From assembly GCA_030636485.1 (NCBI GenBank), contig DAOVWV010000029.1:1-10692 (forward strand): DNA of 10,692 nt, given 5' to 3'. Below, one piece after another: positions 7,598 through 10,692 of the stretch. Positions within the stretch are counted from its first letter, which is position 1; every line of letters begins with the position of its first letter. The position numbers were made by a program, and so were the translations under genes. Source of the stretch: Methyloprofundus sp. Its GTDB lineage: Bacteria; Pseudomonadota; Gammaproteobacteria; Methylococcales; Methylomonadaceae. Under the pieces are notes generated by a model that did no database searches, was not told where the DNA came from, and saw only the letters and a list, made by a program, of their open reading frames with translations.

Positions 7598-8791
7598 TTA
7601 CAGTTCCAGTTTCCACACTTCAAGCTGTAGGGTGGACTGCGCCAATAACTGCTTCATTAAGCCCTTAAATGCCTGAGTAATGCCAGAATAAGGGATATTA
7701 CGCTGGAACTGGTCAAACTTGCCGATTATAAAATAGCCTTTTTGGGTCACAATAGGCTTATGAATTTCATTAATGAGTGCTGATTTCCCAATGCCGGAAT
7801 AACCACTGACCAAAAATAGTTTACTGCCACTAATATTTATATCGGCAAACGCTTCCAGTAATTGAGCGCTTTCCTTTTCGCGCCCATACAGCTTTTGAGG
7901 AATCTCAAAGCGATCTGAAATATCCTGTAGGCCCGCTGTGAAATGATCAATCACCCCTGTTTTCAGCCATTGACCCTGACAACTCACTAAATCATTTTTA
8001 ATTCCCAAAGCACTCTGGTAGCGATCTTCAGCATTTTTGGCCAAAAGTTTATTGATGATTGCTGATAATGCAGCAGCAACGGCAGGGTCGCAATGTGTTA
8101 ATGGTTTTGGCTGTTTGGCAATATGACAATGCACCCAGGTCATCGGGTTATTATCAGCAACATCGAAAGGGAACTCGCCCGTTAGTAATTTATATAAGCT
8201 AATGCCAAATGAATAAAAATCTGATCTATAATCAATGGCACGGTTCATGCGCCCGCTTTGTTCCGGCGATATGTAAGGTAGCGAACCCGATAATAAATCA
8301 GTATCCTGGCTTTGCTTTTCACGCGATAGCTCTGTCGCCAGGCCAAAGTCGATAATTTTTATCGACTGTGTGGCTGGGTTCCACAATATATTATTCAGAC
8401 TGAGATCTTTATGGATAATAAAGTGCTGGTGAATATCAGCGATAGCCTGACTAATCTGTATGGCAATGTTAAAAAACAGCCCTAGAAAGTGATTTCCCCG
8501 GTCTAAGTTTGCAAGATTGCCCCCGGTGATATATTGCATCACCAGAGCTGGAGTCTGTGTGGGGTTTTTCGTACTCACTAGATCTATGACACCGGCTATA
8601 CCCTTTAGAGATTGAAGAATAGTACATTCATGCTGAAATCGCGCAATATCCTGATGACTCGGGTAATCACTACTGAGGGTTTTGATAACCACAGGCATTT
8701 GATCGGATTCTCGAACAGCCAGATAGACGGTGTTTTTTTCTGTTTGGTATAAAGTGTCAGTGACATTAAAGCCAGAAAGGTTGAAATTCAT
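7598..8791 (-). CDS. N-terminal part of the giant protein: Ser/Thr kinase and start of AAA ATPase
   Basis: The fragment has 397 residues and ends at the internal TAA. It starts at ATG 8791, 27 nt after the flavoprotein gene, with only a weak ribosome site (GCGGA). It holds a complete Hanks-type kinase: VIK with Lys37, catalytic loop HKDLSLNN (127-134, Asp129), DFG 148-150, SGSLPYISPEQSGRMNR in the activation segment, and DFYSFGISLYKLLTGEFPF. YGREKES (302-308) opens the AAA ATPase, and Walker A is GYSGIGKSALI (330-340, Lys336). GKFDQFQRNIPYSGITQAF (in part) is the usual next stretch. The fragment stops before Walker B, so the ATPase cannot be complete, but the kinase domain could fold alone. 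Kinases of this class head multi-domain sensor proteins. The substrate is unknown. Confidence 0.85.
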   Translation of the reverse strand: MNFNLSGFNVTDTLYQTEKNTVYLAVRESDQMPVVIKTLSSDYPSHQDIARFQHECTILQSLKGIAGVIDLVSTKNPTQTPALVMQYITGGNLANLDRGNHFLGLFFNIAIQISQAIADIHQHFIIHKDLSLNNILWNPATQSIKIIDFGLATELSREKQSQDTDLLSGSLPYISPEQSGRMNRAIDYRSDFYSFGISLYKLLTGEFPFDVADNNPMTWVHCHIAKQPKPLTHCDPAVAAALSAIINKLLAKNAEDRYQSALGIKNDLVSCQGQWLKTGVIDHFTAGLQDISDRFEIPQKLYGREKESAQLLEAFADINISGSKLFLVSGYSGIGKSALINEIHKPIVTQKGYFIIGKFDQFQRNIPYSGITQAFKGLMKQLLAQSTLQLEVWKLEL

Positions 8792-8818
8792 TGATAGTCC
8801 GCGCTATTGACAGCACGC

Positions 8819-10201
8819 TTAATCTAAAGCGATACCATCTTTAAAATCAGGTTTTTCCTTGTTTTTACTAAATATATGGAACAGCTGGTGTACCTCTTTT
8901 AAAACCTCTTCCTCTATAAATTCTCCCACTAACTCCAGTAATAAGACATAATCTTCACCATGCATGCTGTGCATCAATTCTTTAAGGTCAAGAAATTGTG
9001 CCATATGTTTTAAGAGAAATTTAATGTCGTCGTCTTCCATGGTCAGGGTAAATAATTTTTCGCATAAAAGAGGGCCGCGATCTTCTAGTGGGCCGCCTTG
9101 TTCAAATAGGCGAATAAACTGATCCAGCATGGTAGAGCTGGCATAGGAAAGGAAGTGGGTGACAATTTGATCAAGCAATACCTGAAAGCGGGTATGCAGA
9201 TTAACTTTGATGAGTTTTTTAAGTTGGGATTGACTCAGGTGATCCGCTTGTATTGCGGGTATTATCTGTTGCGCGTAATGTTTATAATTAGCGACGATAT
9301 AAGACATCCCCCAGCCACAAGGAGATGTCCAGCAACCTGCATCACCAATAAAAGCCAGCCTGTCTTCAGCCACCTTTTGCGAAGATGCGCCACCGGAAGG
9401 GTACCAGCCATGTTTCCACTCTGTAATGATGACATCATGAAAGTTGCTGGTTGAGTCCTCTTCACGTAGTACATGCATAAACTCCTCTTTCATTTCATCT
9501 TCTTCCATCTTGTTTTTCCGCAGATAGAAAATAAAAATAAAACAGGTTTTTTCATCCAGTATTTCATATTCCAGAATGGGCCTGCCATGCTCCATTGAGG
9601 CATCCAGGTCTGCATTGCTATCCGCAAAAGTTCCCCAGAGCATATAATCACCCACTTTCATATCATTTAGGCCATTGGGAAATTCAGCGATACAACCCGA
9701 TACAGACCACCAGTAATAGTTATCGGGTATTGCATATTGCCGACGGATAGGCGAGTTATGACCCGATGCATCAATTAATAAATTGGCAGAGAAATCACCC
9801 TGTGAGGTATTAATAAGCACTTCATCGGGATTAATCTTACAGTCATGATAAAAGCAGTCGAGCAGGATTTCCGAACCCTGCTGGCGAATAATATCCCCCC
9901 AGTAATGTAACAGGTCATGTTCTTTTGCATAGTAATACTCAAGATTGGCATCCCAAGTTTCAACCACGCCAGCAAAGGTTTGTGTGGTAAAACGGCGTAC
10001 CCCACCCGCGGTAAACTGTACAATGTCCTCAGCATTACCGTCATCCACCACAAGCTTAGGAATAAGCCAGCTTCTTGCCACTTCTTCTACTGTCGGTTTT
10101 TTGTCGATTAACAGAATATTGAGTTGTTTGGATAATTCAGACCCAACGGCAAGACCGGCAGGTCCTGACCCTATAATAATAACATCGTAATGATTTTTCA
10201 C
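8819..10201 (-). CDS. FAD-dependent oxidoreductase, lycopene cyclase/geranylgeranyl reductase-like
   Basis: The flavoprotein has 460 residues and an unknown substrate. The N-terminus has the dinucleotide fold VIIIGSGPAGLAVGSEL (GxGxxG, Gly11-13-16) with the acidic end of strand 2 at LLIDKK (31-35). LLIDASG (141-147) and RLAFIGDAGCWTSPCGWGMS (281-300) are the second and third FAD contacts of the PHBH/GGR/lycopene-cyclase group. The FLEET motif of true carotenoid cyclases is not seen, so a carotenoid role is doubtful. The last 100 or so residues are helical and acidic, beyond the usual FAD core. There are no membrane segments or signal peptide. The start is GTG (10201-10199), supported by AAGGGG 7 nt upstream. 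It is the first gene of the run, 27 nt before the giant signalling gene, so a redox or sensing link is possible but only inferred. No carotenoid or isoprenoid genes are nearby. Confidence 0.72.
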   Translation of the reverse strand: MKNHYDVIIIGSGPAGLAVGSELSKQLNILLIDKKPTVEEVARSWLIPKLVVDDGNAEDIVQFTAGGVRRFTTQTFAGVVETWDANLEYYYAKEHDLLHYWGDIIRQQGSEILLDCFYHDCKINPDEVLINTSQGDFSANLLIDASGHNSPIRRQYAIPDNYYWWSVSGCIAEFPNGLNDMKVGDYMLWGTFADSNADLDASMEHGRPILEYEILDEKTCFIFIFYLRKNKMEEDEMKEEFMHVLREEDSTSNFHDVIITEWKHGWYPSGGASSQKVAEDRLAFIGDAGCWTSPCGWGMSYIVANYKHYAQQIIPAIQADHLSQSQLKKLIKVNLHTRFQVLLDQIVTHFLSYASSTMLDQFIRLFEQGGPLEDRGPLLCEKLFTLTMEDDDIKFLLKHMAQFLDLKELMHSMHGEDYVLLLELVGEFIEEEVLKEVHQLFHIFSKNKEKPDFKDGIALD

Positions 10202-10366
10202 CTGTAGACCCCTTTTTTGTTGCTGTTTAACTCAGCAATCTTATTTTTAAATGCTAAGCCTTAAGTATAACGTACTATTATTATTCATACGCGGGTAAAT
10301 TCTATACTTCACAGGGTTACGGAGAAGGGTAAATAACGCGCTGATGCTTGTTTGGGAGCGATAATT
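10202..10366. other. Leader/promoter region of the minus-strand gene run
   Basis: No gene is seen here. On the minus strand there is a TATACT hexamer (10264-10269) that could serve as a -10 box, but no good -35 stands at 16-18 bp. An inverted repeat TTGCTG-N7-CAGCAA (10220-10238) lies just upstream of the ribosome site. I saw no FNR/DNR-type TTGAT-N4-ATCAA box. The promoter of the whole run should lie here or beyond the repeat element. Confidence 0.35.
10209..10214 (-). promoter_or_regulatory. Shine-Dalgarno supporting the GTG start of the flavoprotein
   Basis: AAGGGG on the minus strand is separated by 7 nt from the GTG at 10201-10199. It decides for GTG, since no ATG lies in frame close by. 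Confidence 0.7.
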
Positions 10367-10548
10367 GTCACTTCTCATTATCCACTCTGGCACTTAAACT
10401 CTAAAAACCCCGTCATTCCTGCATGCCGTTAGCAGGAATCTATGTTCAGCATAGATCCCCGATAAAGCTTGTGCCCACGCTTGACTGGGTAGACTTCGGG
10501 GATGACGACCTTTTCATCGGCGTTTACCCATGAATAATGAGAAGTGAC
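10367..10548. repeat. Palindromic MITE-like element with 15-bp perfect terminal inverted repeats
   Basis: The ends GTCACTTCTCATTAT (10367-10381) and ATAATGAGAAGTGAC (10534-10548) are perfect inverted repeats; with one mismatch they reach 18 bp. Inside lies a second palindrome, CGTCAT (10411-10416) with ATGACG (10502-10507), and ATCCCCG (10455-10461) with CGGGGAT (10497-10503). There are also two small hairpins: ATTCCTGC/GCAGGAAT (10415-10439) and ATCTATG/CATAGAT (10438-10456). The inner wording is of the GTCATTCC...GGGGATGAC type scattered through many gammaproteobacterial genomes. It has no coding capacity. No clear target duplication is seen at the edges; AGCGA (10357-10361) and TCGCT (10557-10561) flank it as a further short inverted pair. 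It is a non-autonomous element or REP-like repeat. Confidence 0.75.
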
Positions 10549-10692
10549 TGAGTGTGTCGCTAGGATTCTTTTACAATGTGACAATTTTTGTCAGTAAATA
10601 ACAAAATTTGCGTGCATAAGGTGACAAAAAGTGGACATGGCTAAACATTGAACAAACAAGAAAGAACTTAAAGTAAAAAATAAATTAAATAC
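10549..10692. other. AT-rich non-coding edge with TGACAA half-sites
   Basis: No open frame of note is seen. The stretch holds a perfect inverted repeat TGACAA-N3-TTGTCA (10579-10593) and a further TGACAA at 10622-10627, then a purine-rich run to the end. It may be the upstream region of a gene beyond the right edge, or a distant operator for the minus-strand run. Confidence 0.35.

Larger units (their letters stand above)
3374..8791 (-). pseudogene. Giant SiaA-like Ser/Thr kinase-AAA-GAF-PP2C gene interrupted by an in-frame TAA
   Basis: This is one reading frame of 1806 codons, from ATG 8791 to TAA 3374, broken only by TAA at 7598-7600 (codon 398). The codons after the stop, without any shift, read LALADNGQVLIDIIPELEQI and then IIGPQP. 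They continue to Walker B LVLFLDDLQWAD (455-466), which is exactly what follows in this protein family. The two halves are therefore one gene. The intact product would hold a Ser/Thr kinase (about 5-270), an AAA/NACHT-like ATPase (about 300-600), long TPR-like helices, a GAF domain (1335-1502), a coiled coil (about 1503-1560) and a SpoIIE/PP2C phosphatase (about 1560-1805). No signal peptide or membrane segment is seen. By position and phosphatase domain it takes the place of SiaA. The stop is CTG TAA CTT, and CAA (Gln) to TAA is the simplest origin. No other damage is seen, so it is either very recent, a read error, or tolerated as a split gene. Confidence 0.8.

Noticed and set aside
7337..7600. 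Frameshift or true gene boundary between the two halves of the giant gene
   Set aside because: Both halves are in one frame, and the 88 codons between them translate to expected AAA-ATPase sequence with Walker B.
7598..7600. Recoding of the stop as selenocysteine or pyrrolysine
   Set aside because: The codon is TAA, not TGA or TAG, and the family has no special residue at this place.
7356..7676. 106-codon plus-strand frame across the internal stop
   Set aside because: It is antisense to clear ATPase coding sequence. Its translation has no recognisable domain and there is no ribosome site.
9945..10190. 81-codon plus-strand frame opposite the flavoprotein start
   Set aside because: It is a shadow of the FAD-binding N-terminus, with low-complexity, unconvincing protein.
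10386..10400. Sigma-54 promoter from TGGCAC
   Set aside because: No TTGC-type -12 element follows at the right distance, and the site lies within the repeat element.
10411..10507. Rho-independent terminator or CRISPR repeat
   Set aside because: The stem is long and nested with no T-run, and there are no repeated units with spacers. A mobile palindromic repeat fits better.

Overview
The window is visibly AT-rich. It carries one long, tightly packed run of genes, all on the minus strand, so they read from about 10201 down to position 1. Family content suggests a gammaproteobacterium of the Thiotrichales or Methylococcales kind: a Sia-type c-di-GMP module, heme d1 genes, a giant kinase/ATPase/GAF/phosphatase protein, and a GTCATTCCTGC...GGGGATGACG palindromic repeat. 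This placement is an inference from content, not a search result.

Layout in transcription order. (1) 10202-10692 is non-coding. It holds a 182-bp palindromic MITE-like element with terminal inverted repeats (10367-10548) and a cluster of TGACAA half-sites near the right edge. (2) 8819-10201 encodes a lycopene-cyclase/geranylgeranyl-reductase-like FAD enzyme of unknown substrate. (3) 3374-8791 is a giant signalling gene of 1806 codons: Ser/Thr kinase, AAA ATPase, TPR-like helices, GAF, coiled coil, and SpoIIE/PP2C phosphatase. It is cut by one in-frame TAA at 7598-7600. (4) 2770-3339 encodes a SiaB-type kinase. (5) 2386-2769 encodes a SiaC/DUF1987 phosphoprotein. (6) 1553-2311 encodes a SiaD-type GGDEF diguanylate cyclase. 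(7) 1-1516 holds nirG, nirH and the 5' part of nirJ, for heme d1 biosynthesis.

Genes 3-6 look like a SiaABCD circuit. In Pseudomonas aeruginosa, SiaB phosphorylates SiaC, the PP2C phosphatase SiaA removes the phosphate, and unphosphorylated SiaC activates the diguanylate cyclase SiaD. Here the membrane-bound SiaA appears to be replaced by the C-terminal phosphatase of a soluble giant protein. That protein also has its own kinase, ATPase and GAF sensor regions. Spacing through the whole run is short: 27, 34, 0, 8-74 and 36 nt, then overlaps of 1 and 14 nt. No obvious terminator separates the signalling genes from nirGHJ, so c-di-GMP signalling and heme d1 production may be co-expressed.

The main anomaly is the TAA stop inside the giant gene. 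The same frame continues straight through it into recognisable AAA-ATPase sequence, including Walker B. It is therefore a nonsense codon or a sequencing error, not a frameshift or a true gene boundary.
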